From positions 1 to 64,000 of the forward strand of contig NZ_JRKI01000045.1 in assembly GCF_000935125.1 (NCBI RefSeq): 64,000 nucleotides of DNA, in the 5' to 3' direction. The first letter of the stretch is position 1. Every line of letters begins with the position of its first letter. Under the pieces are notes generated by a model. That model did no database searches. It was given only the letters and a program-made list of their open reading frames with translations, and was not told the origin of the DNA. Source of the stretch: Streptomyces natalensis ATCC 27448 (GTDB taxonomy: Bacteria; Actinomycetota; Actinomycetes; Streptomycetales; Streptomycetaceae). The position numbers and the translations under genes are program-made. Shown one piece after another: positions 7,051-16,800 of the stretch.

Positions 7051-9243
7051 TCAGACGAAGATCACCACCAGCGCGATCAGTACCAGTACGGCGATCACCA
7101 CGACGAAGGCCCCCACCACACAGCCGGGATGGTCCGTCAGCCCACCGAATCGGGACGGGAAGGCGGGGGGTTGTGGTGGCATGGCCAGGGACTCCGAGGG
7201 AGCGAGGGGCACCGGGTCGGCGTGGGCCGGCCGGGGAGCGGCGGGTGGCTCGGCGTCTCTCCGGCTGATGACGTCGCGCAGAATCTGCTGCCACAGGGCG
7301 GGCGGGAAGTCCGGGGCCCGGCCGTTGCGGGGCGCGATCACGCTCTCCCGGAGCCACTCGCTCGCGGCGGGGCGGCGGTCCAGGCACATGCGGTGCAACA
7401 GCTCCTGCACCTCGCGCAGATGGCGTTCGTGACCGGCCACCGGGGCGACGGCCCAGCCGAAGAGGTCGGCCGCCCGACCGGCCGGGGCCGTCCTCGAAGC
7501 GAGCCCCGCGCCCTGCCCGTTCAGGGTGAAGTACTGGCCGTTGCGGAGCACCTCCGTGCACAGCTCATGCCGCATGGCCATCGGGCGCACCTCCACGCGG
7601 CGCTCGTCCCCGAGCTCGTCCAGCAGCAGTTCCTCGGAGTCCGGCGACAGCTCGCGGGAGCGCAACTCGTCCAGGAGCAGATCGTCGGACAGTGCCCGCA
7701 GGCGCTCCGCCAGCCGCCTGCGCTGCGTGAGGTCCCCGCGCCGGTACAGGCACAGGTCCCCGTGGAGTGCGCGTGCGTCGTGGGGCGCCGCCGCGGGATG
7801 GCCGGCGTCGGGCGCCGGTCCCCAGGTGGGGGACGAGTGCGGGGAGCGCGGAGGTGTCAGGGACGGCTCGGGCGCGGGTGGCGCCGGGGGCGGAGACGGC
7901 GGTACGGGCGCAGACGGCGGTACGGGCGCAGACGGCGGTACGGGCGCAGACGGCGGTACGGGCGCGGCCATCGGCGCGGGAGAGGCCGGCTCGGGTGGGG
8001 GCGTGGTCCGCCGGTCCGTGAGCGGGACGGCCGTGGGCGGGGCGGCCACCGGCGGGGCGGCTGGGGGCTGGGCCCGCTGCGGCTCCGGATCCGGAAGGCG
8101 AGGCAGGCCCAGCTGCGGCTCCGGATCCGAAAGGCGGGGCGGGCCCGACTGCGGCTCCGGATCCGAAAGGCGAGGCGGGCCCGACTGCGGCTCCGGATCC
8201 GAAAGGCGGGACAGGCCCGACTGCGGCTCCGGATCCGGAAGGCGGGGCGGGGAGGCCACCGGGGCGGTGCCGGCCCGGCGGTCGGCGTCCAGGATCTCCT
8301 TGAGCAGAGTCCGCCGCCGCGCCCAGTCCAGCCCCGCCCCGCCCCTGAGCCGCTCGACCAGCTGCGGCACACCGGGGTCGTCCTCCGGGTGCGCCAGCAG
8401 GTGTTCGACCAGCAGGTTCGCGGCCCGGTGCTCGAACTGCGGCTGGGCCGGCCGGCGGACCATGACCCGGGCCAGCGGGCTCGGCCCGCCCGCGTCCGGT
8501 TCCCAGCGCGGTACGCACATCAGCCGCAGCGGATGGGTGTCGACCGTGTCGTACGTGGCGAACGTCCACTCGTGCCCCAGCCAGGAGCCGAAGAGCAGGA
8601 ACAGGCCCAGGTAGACCAGCGGTGCGGGGTCCCGGCCCGGCCGGCCGGACGGCTCGTCCTCGTCCTCGTCCATGAGCAGCGATATCCGCCGGGACGGATC
8701 GCGCAGCCACTCCGCGGTGACCAGGATCAGCGGGTGCTGGACCGTCGGCAGCCGCTCCGCCATCTCCGGCAGCCACCGGCGGGCCAGCGCGTCGAGCTCC
8801 GCGCACTGCACCGGCCGCAGTTCCCCGGTGGCCTCCTCGGCGGACTCCCTGTACCCCCAGCCGCCGTACGCGAGTCCGAGGCACTGGCGGGTCTTCAGGG
8901 TCCCCGCTTCGCCGATCAGGACGTGGCTGACCGTGCTGGGGCGGCCGCCCCGGTCGGTGGTCGGCCAGCGCTGGACGAGCATCACCTCACCGTCGCGGGA
9001 GACCGTGCGCACCACGCTCGGCCGGGGGGCGGCCGCACCGGACACCCACAGCAACGGCCCCAGTTCCCGGCCCAGTTCCTCGGCGCGCTCGGCCGCGCAG
9101 GAGTGGGCGACGGCCTTCATGCCGGTGCCCTGGCGGCCCTGGTTGCCGTCCCAGCGGAAGACCACCTGGTGCACCTCGTCCATGGGTCCGCCGGTGTCGA
9201 CCGGCGGCCGGTGGAACGGTCTGCGCTCCTGGAAGTCCCTCAT
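7051..9243 (-). CDS. GAP1-like GTPase-associated protein with C-terminal anchor
   Basis: A 730-residue protein, last gene of the tubulin-like operon; its ATG overlaps the stop of the GTPase gene (ATGA). Residues 20-290 form a globular domain that begins VHQVVFRWDGNQGRQGTG and resembles the N-terminal module of GTPase-associated protein 1 of conflict systems. A long disordered Pro-rich linker follows (about 300-440) with five copies of a 12-residue unit around RLSDPEPQSGPP and four copies of VPPSAP. A second alpha-helical domain lies at about 450-650 and a single hydrophobic helix closes the chain (VVGAFVVVIAVLVLIALVVI), so it is probably tail-anchored at the membrane. The family call rests on context and the N-terminal pattern. 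Confidence 0.7.
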   Translation of the reverse strand: MRDFQERRPFHRPPVDTGGPMDEVHQVVFRWDGNQGRQGTGMKAVAHSCAAERAEELGRELGPLLWVSGAAAPRPSVVRTVSRDGEVMLVQRWPTTDRGGRPSTVSHVLIGEAGTLKTRQCLGLAYGGWGYRESAEEATGELRPVQCAELDALARRWLPEMAERLPTVQHPLILVTAEWLRDPSRRISLLMDEDEDEPSGRPGRDPAPLVYLGLFLLFGSWLGHEWTFATYDTVDTHPLRLMCVPRWEPDAGGPSPLARVMVRRPAQPQFEHRAANLLVEHLLAHPEDDPGVPQLVERLRGGAGLDWARRRTLLKEILDADRRAGTAPVASPPRLPDPEPQSGLSRLSDPEPQSGPPRLSDPEPQSGPPRLSDPEPQLGLPRLPDPEPQRAQPPAAPPVAAPPTAVPLTDRRTTPPPEPASPAPMAAPVPPSAPVPPSAPVPPSAPVPPSPPPAPPAPEPSLTPPRSPHSSPTWGPAPDAGHPAAAPHDARALHGDLCLYRRGDLTQRRRLAERLRALSDDLLLDELRSRELSPDSEELLLDELGDERRVEVRPMAMRHELCTEVLRNGQYFTLNGQGAGLASRTAPAGRAADLFGWAVAPVAGHERHLREVQELLHRMCLDRRPAASEWLRESVIAPRNGRAPDFPPALWQQILRDVISRRDAEPPAAPRPAHADPVPLAPSESLAMPPQPPAFPSRFGGLTDHPGCVVGAFVVVIAVLVLIALVVIFV
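7895..7966 (-). repeat. 18-bp tandem repeat, 4 copies, coding
   Basis: Unit gacggcggtacgggcgca (plus strand) repeated four times head to tail with only the final base changed. It encodes the VPPSAP repeats of the linker in the GAP1-like protein. In-frame length (6 codons) means copy-number change would alter linker length without a frameshift. Confidence 0.9.
8077..8255 (-). repeat. 36-bp tandem repeat, 5 copies, coding
   Basis: Five units of 36 bp, each starting ctgcggctccggatccg on the plus strand, with a few substitutions between copies. They encode RLSDPEPQSGPP-type repeats in the same linker. The unit is 12 codons, so the frame is kept. The spacing and the lack of unique spacers rule out a CRISPR array. 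Confidence 0.9.
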
Positions 9244-11315
9244 GTCGCTTCCCCTCCCCCGGATCCCCCGGGTCCCACGGCGAACGCCTCGGCGCCGCCC
9301 GGCACTTCGATCAGCCCGTGCATGGCCAGCAGCGACAGCAGCGGCTCCAGTACGCGCCGGGGCCCCGCGCCGGCCGGATAGCGGCCGTGGTCCTCCTGGC
9401 CGCCGGTGGCCGATGCGATGTGCAGGGTGCAGCGGCGGATCGCGTCGAAGGGGCGCAGCCACGCCTGGCCCGCGTGCCGGCGCAGCAGCCCGTAGACGTC
9501 CCGGCTCTCCGCGCGCACCCGCGCGGGGTCGAGCGAGGCGGGCGGCGCCTCGCCCAGCCACCGGTCGACGGGCGGCTGGAACCGCAGCAGGTCGGCCTTG
9601 CCGAGCACCATCGCGGCCGCCACCTCCAGATACGGCCCGGACTTGGGCAGCCGGTCCAGGACCGTGCCGAAGGCCAGATCGCCGTCCCGGTTCACCTCCA
9701 GGCCCCAGCGTTCCCGGGCGTGGTCCAGCTGTGGCAGCGGCAGCGCCAGCGCCGGGTCGACGACGAAGACCATGGCGTCGACGCCGAGCAGGAAGCGCAG
9801 CGCCGCATCGGTCCGTACGAGGTCCTCGCCGCCGAGGTCGAAGAAGGCGACCGGCCGGGTCTGCCCGCGGGCGTCGGTGAGCAGAAGGGACTCCACGAAG
9901 CGCGCGAAGCCGTCCAGGCCGAGGCCACCGGTGTGGTCCAGCACCCTGCCGTTGCGCAGCGGCTGCACGCGTTCCCGTACGAACCGCGCGTGCTGCTCCG
10001 GGTTGACGGACTGCCACTTCAGGCCGAACGGCTCCAGACCGCCGTCGGTGATCTCGGCGATCATCTGGGTCAGCAGATGGCTCTTGCCGGTGGAGGACTG
10101 GCCGACCATCGCGACCGTCAGCGGACGGCCGTAGGTGAGGTAGGGCACCGGGATGAAGTGCTCGGGGAAGTCCGGGTCCGCGGTGCACTTCTGGACGGCG
10201 GAGCGCATGACGTCCTGGCGCCGCAGGGCGTTGCCCAGGCCCGAGACGTCCAGCGGCTGGTACTGCATCTTGCTGTCGGTGACGAACAGCGAGGTGAGGT
10301 CGAGCTGGAGGGGCTCCAGGCAGTACGGGCAGAGCGTCTCGGCGTTGCCCCGCTTCTGGCCCGCCCCGGTATCGCCGGGCGGCTCGGCGGCGGCCGCCTT
10401 CCGCTTGAGGCGCAGCGCGTTCTCGTACGCCTTGTGGTGCGGGCGTGTGTCGTCGGCGGCGGGGGTGAGTGTGAGGCGTTCGGCGGCGCCCGGAGCCAAC
10501 AGGTCGAGCAGCCGGGCGGGCGTCGGCCGGTCGGCCGCGAGCGGGGCGAACGCGCCCGGCAGCGTCCCGGCGAGCACCCGGTGCCCGGCCAGGTCGGCGG
10601 GCGCCCGGTCGGCGGGGCCGGGCCGGCCGGTCACCAGCTGGTAGAGCACCTGGGCGGCGCTCCACACCGCGTCCCGGGAGTCGACCAGGCCCTCGCCCCG
10701 GCGCTGTTCGGGCGAGCAGTAGGGCGCCCGGCCCCACCGGACCCTCGGCCGTCCGGCGCGGGCCACCCCCTCCAGCCCCCACAGCTGGACCGAGGTCCCG
10801 TCCCAGAGCACGGTGGCGGGCGAGATACCGCGCAGGACCAGGCCCTGGCCGTCCAGCACGCTCAGCGCCAGCAGCAGATCGCGGGCGAAGACCCGCTGAT
10901 CGCTCGCGGACATCACATGGGTGCGCGCGGCGGCGGTGCCGCGGGGCGCGGCGTAGAGCAGGAACGGCTCGGCGGCGTCGAGTTCGTAGCCGATGATCTC
11001 CGGGAAGAGCGCGGCGAACTCCGTGTCGTCGAGCACCCGGTGCAGATGCAGGGCGGTGCCCGCCTCCGCGTCCAGCAGGGCGCGCGCCGCGGGGTTCGCC
11101 GCGTCGGCGGCGGTCAGCCGCACCTGGACGAACTGCTGCCCCTCGTCGTCGAGCAGGCCGTTGCGGATCCGCTGGGGCAGCAGCGGATCGCGGCGGGATT
11201 CGCGGCCCAGGCGGACCGGGGCGGTGCGGCGCCGTCCCGAGGGGGCGGTGAAGGCGAGCGTGGTCCGCTGCGCGCTGCCCGGCTCGGCCACGTCGGAATG
11301 CGAGGTGCTGGTCAC
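9240..11315 (-). CDS. Pseudokinase fused to a TRAFAC-type GTPase
   Basis: A 691-residue protein. Residues 60-300 have a protein-kinase outline (LALSVLDGQGLVLRGISPATVLWD where HRDLKPxN is expected, APYCSPEQ as the APE region, then LYQLVTGRPGP), but the catalytic Asp of HRD is missing and DFG is replaced by WGLEG, so it is a pseudokinase. A CPYC knuckle (329-332) precedes a GTPase domain with G1 GQSSTGKS (405-412), G3 DLGGED (493-498) and G4 GKAD (572-575). The layout resembles the double-GTPase/GTPase conflict proteins described by Aravind and colleagues. GTG at 11315 overlaps the previous stop by 4 bp, and its own stop overlaps the GAP1-like gene: strict translational coupling. Confidence 0.8.
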   Translation of the reverse strand: MTSTSHSDVAEPGSAQRTTLAFTAPSGRRRTAPVRLGRESRRDPLLPQRIRNGLLDDEGQQFVQVRLTAADAANPAARALLDAEAGTALHLHRVLDDTEFAALFPEIIGYELDAAEPFLLYAAPRGTAAARTHVMSASDQRVFARDLLLALSVLDGQGLVLRGISPATVLWDGTSVQLWGLEGVARAGRPRVRWGRAPYCSPEQRRGEGLVDSRDAVWSAAQVLYQLVTGRPGPADRAPADLAGHRVLAGTLPGAFAPLAADRPTPARLLDLLAPGAAERLTLTPAADDTRPHHKAYENALRLKRKAAAAEPPGDTGAGQKRGNAETLCPYCLEPLQLDLTSLFVTDSKMQYQPLDVSGLGNALRRQDVMRSAVQKCTADPDFPEHFIPVPYLTYGRPLTVAMVGQSSTGKSHLLTQMIAEITDGGLEPFGLKWQSVNPEQHARFVRERVQPLRNGRVLDHTGGLGLDGFARFVESLLLTDARGQTRPVAFFDLGGEDLVRTDAALRFLLGVDAMVFVVDPALALPLPQLDHARERWGLEVNRDGDLAFGTVLDRLPKSGPYLEVAAAMVLGKADLLRFQPPVDRWLGEAPPASLDPARVRAESRDVYGLLRRHAGQAWLRPFDAIRRCTLHIASATGGQEDHGRYPAGAGPRRVLEPLLSLLAMHGLIEVPGGAEAFAVGPGGSGGGEAT

Positions 11316-13867
11316 CAGCGGTCGCCGTCCCTTCGCTCGTACGCGTCCACGGGGTCGGGGCTCTGGCGGGGCCGGACGGTGTCCACCACGCCCATGCGCA
11401 GTGGGGTGAGCCGGATCAGCCCGGCGTAGCGCCCCGACGCCGTCCACAGCGCCTCGTGCGGCTGGCCCGACCCGCTGGTCCGCCAGGCTTTTTCGACCTC
11501 GCCGCGCACGGCTTCGGGGGCGAATCTGAGCCACACCGCCGCCGCCGGATCGCGGTTGAGCAGCGTGCCCTGCTCGGGTGAGGACAGCTGCACCACGGCC
11601 TGCCGGTCGGCCTCCGCGCCGACGAGTTCGGCCACCCGCTGCGGGTCGGTGCCCAGCAGGCTCGCCGAGGTGGCGCGGGTGCGGTGGGCGGCGGCGAACG
11701 GGGGCGGGGCGAGCACCCCGTTGCGCTGGAGGTGCAGGCGGGCCGTCGAGAGCAGTTCGTGGACCCGTTCCTCGGTGCGCCGGACGGCGTGGGCGCCGGC
11801 CTGGCCGCGTTCGACGGCACCCCAGTAGGGCGCCATCGCGACCACGGCGGCGTCCGTCAGATCACCGGCCAGGGTGGCGACCAGCTCCGGTCCGCCCTCG
11901 CCGCTTTCGCGGTCCAGCCAGCGCGGGGTCCCGGCGGTGCGGTCCGCCCACGGGTCGGCGGGCCGGGCGGTCTCCTTTTGTTCGGCGGACTCGTCCCAGG
12001 AGGGCCCGTCGTCCCAGGCGTAGGCGCCGGCCCAGTCGCCGTCGGCGTCGTCGGAGGCGGGGAGGGACTCCGTCTCCAGGGCCGAGGCGCTGGAGAGCCA
12101 GTCGTCCGCGGCGGGCGGCTCGGTGCCGGACGTGCCGGGGACCGTGGGCCGCTCCGGCTCGGGCACCGCCTCGGCGTCCGCGGCGGCGGCGGTCGCCCGC
12201 AGCATGCCGGCCACGGACCGGGCGGCGTCGGCGCAGTACAGGCGCTCGTCGGCGGCCCAGTGCTCGCGGACCGCCTCGGCCAGCAGGGCGTCCAGGCCGT
12301 CGAGCGCCCGGCGCAGCACGGCCGTTCCGTGGCCCTCGGCCCAGGCGTCGGCCGCCATGCACCACAGACGGCGCGCCGTCTCCGCCGCGGCGCACAGGGC
12401 CACCGGCCATGCGGTGCCGCTCAGCCAGAGCGGCGGATCGGTCGCGTAGGCCACCGCCACTCCGGCCACCGCGCCGCCGAGCGCCGCGGCCCAGGGGCCC
12501 ACGCCCCAGCGGCCCGGCCGTCCCGCGCCACGCAGCCGGGCCGCGCCGAGCGCCGCCAGACCGAAGAACACCAGCGGAACGACCAGCGCCAGGGGCAGAA
12601 AGGGGCCCTGCCACAGCGCGCCCAGAAGCCCCGTCAGGGCGGCCACCGGCAGCGCGGCCGCGGGTTGTGGCAGCGGGCCGTCGGCCGCCGCGGACCGCCG
12701 GGCCACCGCGTCGGCGGAGTGTTCGGCGAGCCTGGGCAGCAGCGCCGAACCCGGTACCGGCTCCACCCGTCCGGCCAGCCCGGTGAAGCGCTGGGCGACC
12801 GCGCGCAGCGCGAGCCCCTGCCCCAGCAGCTTCCCGGCGAACTCCCGCAGGCCCTCGCCGATCCGCTCGCCCACGCCCTCGGCCGAGGGCACCCGCAGGC
12901 CGAGGGCCGCGAGCCGGGCCGCCGTCTCGGCGGCCGACGGTACGGTGCCGGAGCCGGAGCCGCTGTGCAGCGCCGTGCCGACGAGGTCCCGGTAGTCGTC
13001 CAGCGCCTGGCGCGCCCGGTCGAGGTCCGCCTCGAACGCGATCCGGCGGCCGGGCCGCAGCAGCCCCGGGACGGCCCGCAGTCCGGCGAGCGCGTCCTCG
13101 GCCTCCACCAGGGCGTCGGCGCAGGCGCGATACGCGTCCTCGGCCACCCCGGCCGTCTCCCGGTGCCGCACACCGCGGCCGCCCCGGCCGGCCACCAGCC
13201 CGCGCAGCGGCTCGGGCAGATCCGCGGCGGACCAGCCGGCCGCCGGCAGATCCGGGCCGAGGGCGGTGTCCTCGCCCGCGAACCGGGTGAGCGCGTCGCG
13301 CCAGGCCCGGTCGCGCACCTCCGGCGGCAGGTCCTGCTCCAGCAGCCGCACGCCGGGCGCGGCGACGGCCTCGGGCAGCGACCCGAGGTCGTCGAGCACC
13401 CGCAGGAAGACGTCCGGGACCGACAGCAGGTCCACCAGGACCGCCAGTGCCGCCGGGTCGTCGGGTTCGGGCCGCTCCAGCGCCGTGGCGGCGGAGCGCA
13501 GATCGCCCGCCCACAGCAGGGCGGTGCCGGAGGCCCGCAGCATCGCGGGCCGCACCAGCCGCCGGTCCGGCTCGTACGCCTCGTCCTGGCCGGCGTACGC
13601 TCCGGGCGCGCTGCCCACCAGCAGGACCAGCATCCTGACCTCGCCCAACGCGCGGTAGGAGGCGAGCAGTTCGTACTGCCGCTGGTGGTCGGTCAGCCCG
13701 GCCGGGGTGTCGACCACCAGGAACAGCGGGTGGTCGGGTTCCGGCAGTCCGGCCCGGCCCAGCTGCCGGGCGACCTTGGCGCGCAGGGCCGGGGCGGTGT
13801 CGAGGGCCGCCGCCCCGCTGCGCAGGTCCAGGTGGACGACGGCGCCGATCTCCTCGGGCGGGATCAC
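11312..13867 (-). CDS. Large membrane protein of the tubulin/GTPase operon
   Basis: An 851-residue protein, unknown family. The N-terminal 170 residues are alpha/beta (VVHLDLR, PLFLVVDTP, RMLVLLVGSAPGAY), like a Rossmann-type or dead NTPase domain that senses a partner. A helical region follows to about 380. Two to four hydrophobic segments lie at about 405-500 (PVAALTGLLGAL, LPLALVVPLVFFGLAALGA, AALGGAVAGVAVAYA). The C-terminal 250 residues are acidic and Trp-rich, then globular (AAVWLRFAPEAVRGEVEKAW). The ATG at 13867 overlaps the tubulin-like stop (ATGA) and its stop overlaps the GTPase start (GTGA), so it is made in step with both and may be the membrane dock of the complex. Confidence 0.75.
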   Translation of the reverse strand: MIPPEEIGAVVHLDLRSGAAALDTAPALRAKVARQLGRAGLPEPDHPLFLVVDTPAGLTDHQRQYELLASYRALGEVRMLVLLVGSAPGAYAGQDEAYEPDRRLVRPAMLRASGTALLWAGDLRSAATALERPEPDDPAALAVLVDLLSVPDVFLRVLDDLGSLPEAVAAPGVRLLEQDLPPEVRDRAWRDALTRFAGEDTALGPDLPAAGWSAADLPEPLRGLVAGRGGRGVRHRETAGVAEDAYRACADALVEAEDALAGLRAVPGLLRPGRRIAFEADLDRARQALDDYRDLVGTALHSGSGSGTVPSAAETAARLAALGLRVPSAEGVGERIGEGLREFAGKLLGQGLALRAVAQRFTGLAGRVEPVPGSALLPRLAEHSADAVARRSAAADGPLPQPAAALPVAALTGLLGALWQGPFLPLALVVPLVFFGLAALGAARLRGAGRPGRWGVGPWAAALGGAVAGVAVAYATDPPLWLSGTAWPVALCAAAETARRLWCMAADAWAEGHGTAVLRRALDGLDALLAEAVREHWAADERLYCADAARSVAGMLRATAAAADAEAVPEPERPTVPGTSGTEPPAADDWLSSASALETESLPASDDADGDWAGAYAWDDGPSWDESAEQKETARPADPWADRTAGTPRWLDRESGEGGPELVATLAGDLTDAAVVAMAPYWGAVERGQAGAHAVRRTEERVHELLSTARLHLQRNGVLAPPPFAAAHRTRATSASLLGTDPQRVAELVGAEADRQAVVQLSSPEQGTLLNRDPAAAVWLRFAPEAVRGEVEKAWRTSGSGQPHEALWTASGRYAGLIRLTPLRMGVVDTVRPRQSPDPVDAYERRDGDRW

Positions 13868-16800
13868 TCCGCATCACCGTCCCAGGGGTTGCGGCCCGAG
13901 CGGTCGCGGTCGCGGTCGCGGTCACCGTGCGGGCCGGGGTCGCCGGGGTCGTCCCACGGTGCCCACGGCCGGTCGGCGCCGGCGGAATCGGCGGAGTCGG
14001 CGTGGCCGTTGACCCGGTCCCGGTCCGCGAGGGGCCGCCGGGCGCCGTCACCGGACGCCTCGCGGTCGCGGTCGCGGTCGCGGTAAGCGTCACCGTGAGC
14101 GTCGTTGCGGGCATCGCTGCGGGCGTCGTTGCGGGCATCGCTGCGGATGTCGCTACGGGCGTCGCTGTAGGCACCGTTGTAGCCGTCATCGTCGCCATCG
14201 CCATCGCCATCGCCATCGCCGTCGCCGTGCCCGGCCCGCGGCGCGGTGCCCCAGTCGTCTTCCTTCGGCGCGGCCCGCCGGGGCTCCCGCAGCTCCTTGC
14301 GCAGGCGCGGCTTCGGCGCGCCGCCGCGTACGTGCTCCAGCAGCGTACGCAGGGTCGGCTGAATGGCGCGCTGGTCCCCGAACTCGGTGTCCAGTGCGGC
14401 CGGCAGGGTCTCGGCCCAGAACTCCCACAGCGGCCGCACCCAGCCCTCGACCCGCTCGCCGCCGCGCTCGCGGCGCTCCTCCAGCAGCTCCAGCTGGCGC
14501 GGGGCGATCTTCTCGACCAGCTCGACGAAGAGCGGATGCGGATCGCTGCCGCTCCTGGCGAGCCCCACCGGCTGAGTCCCCATCAGTTCGCGGCAGTAGT
14601 CCTCGACGATCCGCTCGTCGTCGAGGACCGTCCAGCGTTCGTACGAGCGCAGCAGCTCCGCCCAGCTGGAGACGCCGCCGGGGAAGTCGCCCAGCCGCAG
14701 CCGGACGCCGGGCACGTTCTCGCCCGTCTCGGGGAACAGCCGCAGCCGCACCCGGTCGGGCGAGGCGGTGTCGCCGTCCACCACGTCCACCTGGCCGTTC
14801 CACATACAGCACAGCAGCCGGTGCAGGATCGCGCGCCGGTCCTCCTCGCAGCTGACCATCCAGCTGTCCCGGAAGCCGAGCCGCTGGCGCCACCGCAGGA
14901 CGTCCTGGGCCTGCTCGGAGTCCTTCGCCCTGGCCCACTGGCGCAGCACCTTGCGGGCCTCGGGCACCTGGGTGAGGCTCATCTCGCTGCGGAAGAGGAC
15001 CACGGTGATCGAATCGCTCTCCACCCCCCGGTATTCCACCGAGTTCTTGGCGTCGGAGGGCAGCCGCAGCGCCTTGCCGAGGTACTCCTGCACCTCGTCG
15101 ACCGCCTGGACGCGCGGGTAGGTGACGAGCACCCGCAGCGGTCCGGTGCCCTCCGGGGTGAAGCCCACCGGCAGCAGCCCGGTCAGCTTGCGGCCGAAGA
15201 GGTCGAGCGCTTCCTTGCTGACCTGTTCGGTGGCGTCCGCATCGCCCGCCGCGGCGGCCAGCAGGGTGCTCATGGACGGCAACAGCGGGCGCTCCTCCAG
15301 GTGTTCGCCGCTCTCCGCGAACAGTCGGGTGATACGGCCCTCCAGCTGTGCCTTGACGACCGCCACCGCGCTGTCCGGGTTACGGCGGCTCTGCGCATGC
15401 ACCGAGCGCCAGGTGTCCCCGTCGATCATCTTGAGCAGCAGCGTGGCCTCGTCGTCGTGCTCGCGCAGCCCCTCCCGGCGGATCAGCCGGGTGACCAGGT
15501 CCTCGTAGAAGTGGTTGAGGGTGCGCTGCGGCGGCAGCAGGTACGAGATCCCGGTGCGGTCCTCGTAGAGCTCCAGGCCCTTTTGCGCGGAGACCTTGCG
15601 TTCCTGGTCGGAATGCTTGCGGAAGCCGTTCACCAGCCTCCCGAGGTCCATCCCGGCCGCATCCGCCTGGGACTGCCAGCGCTGCTGCTGCTCCCGCCAC
15701 GCCTCGTGCCACACGATCCGGCTGCGCCACTGGTACCAGAGGTCCTGCTGCTGGAGGGCGGCCTGCACGTCGTCGTCGCCCCAGCGGGCCGGGGACATCC
15801 CCGCCATCCGGCCCTTGATCCGCGGCGTCTTGGGCGGCTGGTCGCTGATCCCCGGGGGCCGCTGGGGGGCGACGGAGCGGCTGGCGAGCATGCCCAGGAA
15901 GCCGAGCCGGGCGATCGCGTCGTCGCTGTCCGGGACGCCGCGCACGACGCGCTCGGCGAGGAAGGGGTCCACGCTCTGGAGGAGCTTGTCGATGGCCGGG
16001 CGCGGCGCGAACCGGTCGGCCATGGAGGCGGCCTGACGGTCGGCGAGGGACTGGAGGTCGGTCAGCAGCCGCTGCATGTCCGCTATCCGTTCGCCCAGCG
16101 CCTGCTCGATGGCCTTGCTGCCGCGCGGCAGCGGATCGGGCTCCGGTACGGGCAACTGGCGGCGTTCCCAGAGCTCTTCGAGGTGGGAGTCGGCGAACAG
16201 CTGCCGGATCAGCGGCACCGCGGACTCCCGCAGCGTGGTGCGCGGCCGCTCCACGAGATCGGTGACCGCCTCCCGCAGCAGCCGGCCGGCCACCAGGTCG
16301 GCCAGCTGGTCCATGGGGGCGGTCATGGAGGCCACCAGGCTGGTGGAGACGCCCTGCCGGCCGATGCCGGTGGGCGACATGGCGCTGCGGTGCACCCCGC
16401 GGTTGATGAAGCTCGCGGCGAACGTCTGGAAGTCGTCGTCGGCCGCCGTCATCCGGCCCCGGGAGCGGCCGTCGCCCAGCTCGGTGCCGATCAGCGACAT
16501 CACCAGGGAGACGATGGATCGGCGCAGGTCGTCCTGGCGGATGCCGGCGGTCGGGCTGAAGAGGAACGCGGTGGGCAGAATGCCGGTCCGCAGCCGGATC
16601 GGGGTGGTGCCCGGGTAGCGGATGCCGAGCCCGGAGTCATGGTCCAGGTCGCCGATCTCCGCCCCCTCCGTCGGCGCGTTCTGCCCGTCCACCAGCCGGA
16701 ACAGGTCCACCAGTGCACGTGCCGCGTTGAGGTCCGCCTCCCGTCCGCCGCCGGCCGACGAGGAGAACGAGGACGGCATCACGACCAGCGGATAGATCTT

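Noticed and set aside
8077..8255. Possible CRISPR array (36-bp repeats)
   Set aside because: Repeats are head to tail without unique spacers and encode an in-frame protein linker.
6670..9381. A 903-codon open frame on the plus strand
   Set aside because: It lies opposite the GAP1-like gene, is rich in Arg/Gly/Gln in the way of an antisense frame of high-GC coding DNA, and has no domain or ribosome site.
7051..10782. One 1243-codon protein on the minus strand
   Set aside because: The part beyond 9243 is out of frame with the GTPase gene; the ATGA overlap at 9240-9243 and protein-like sequence on both sides show two genes.
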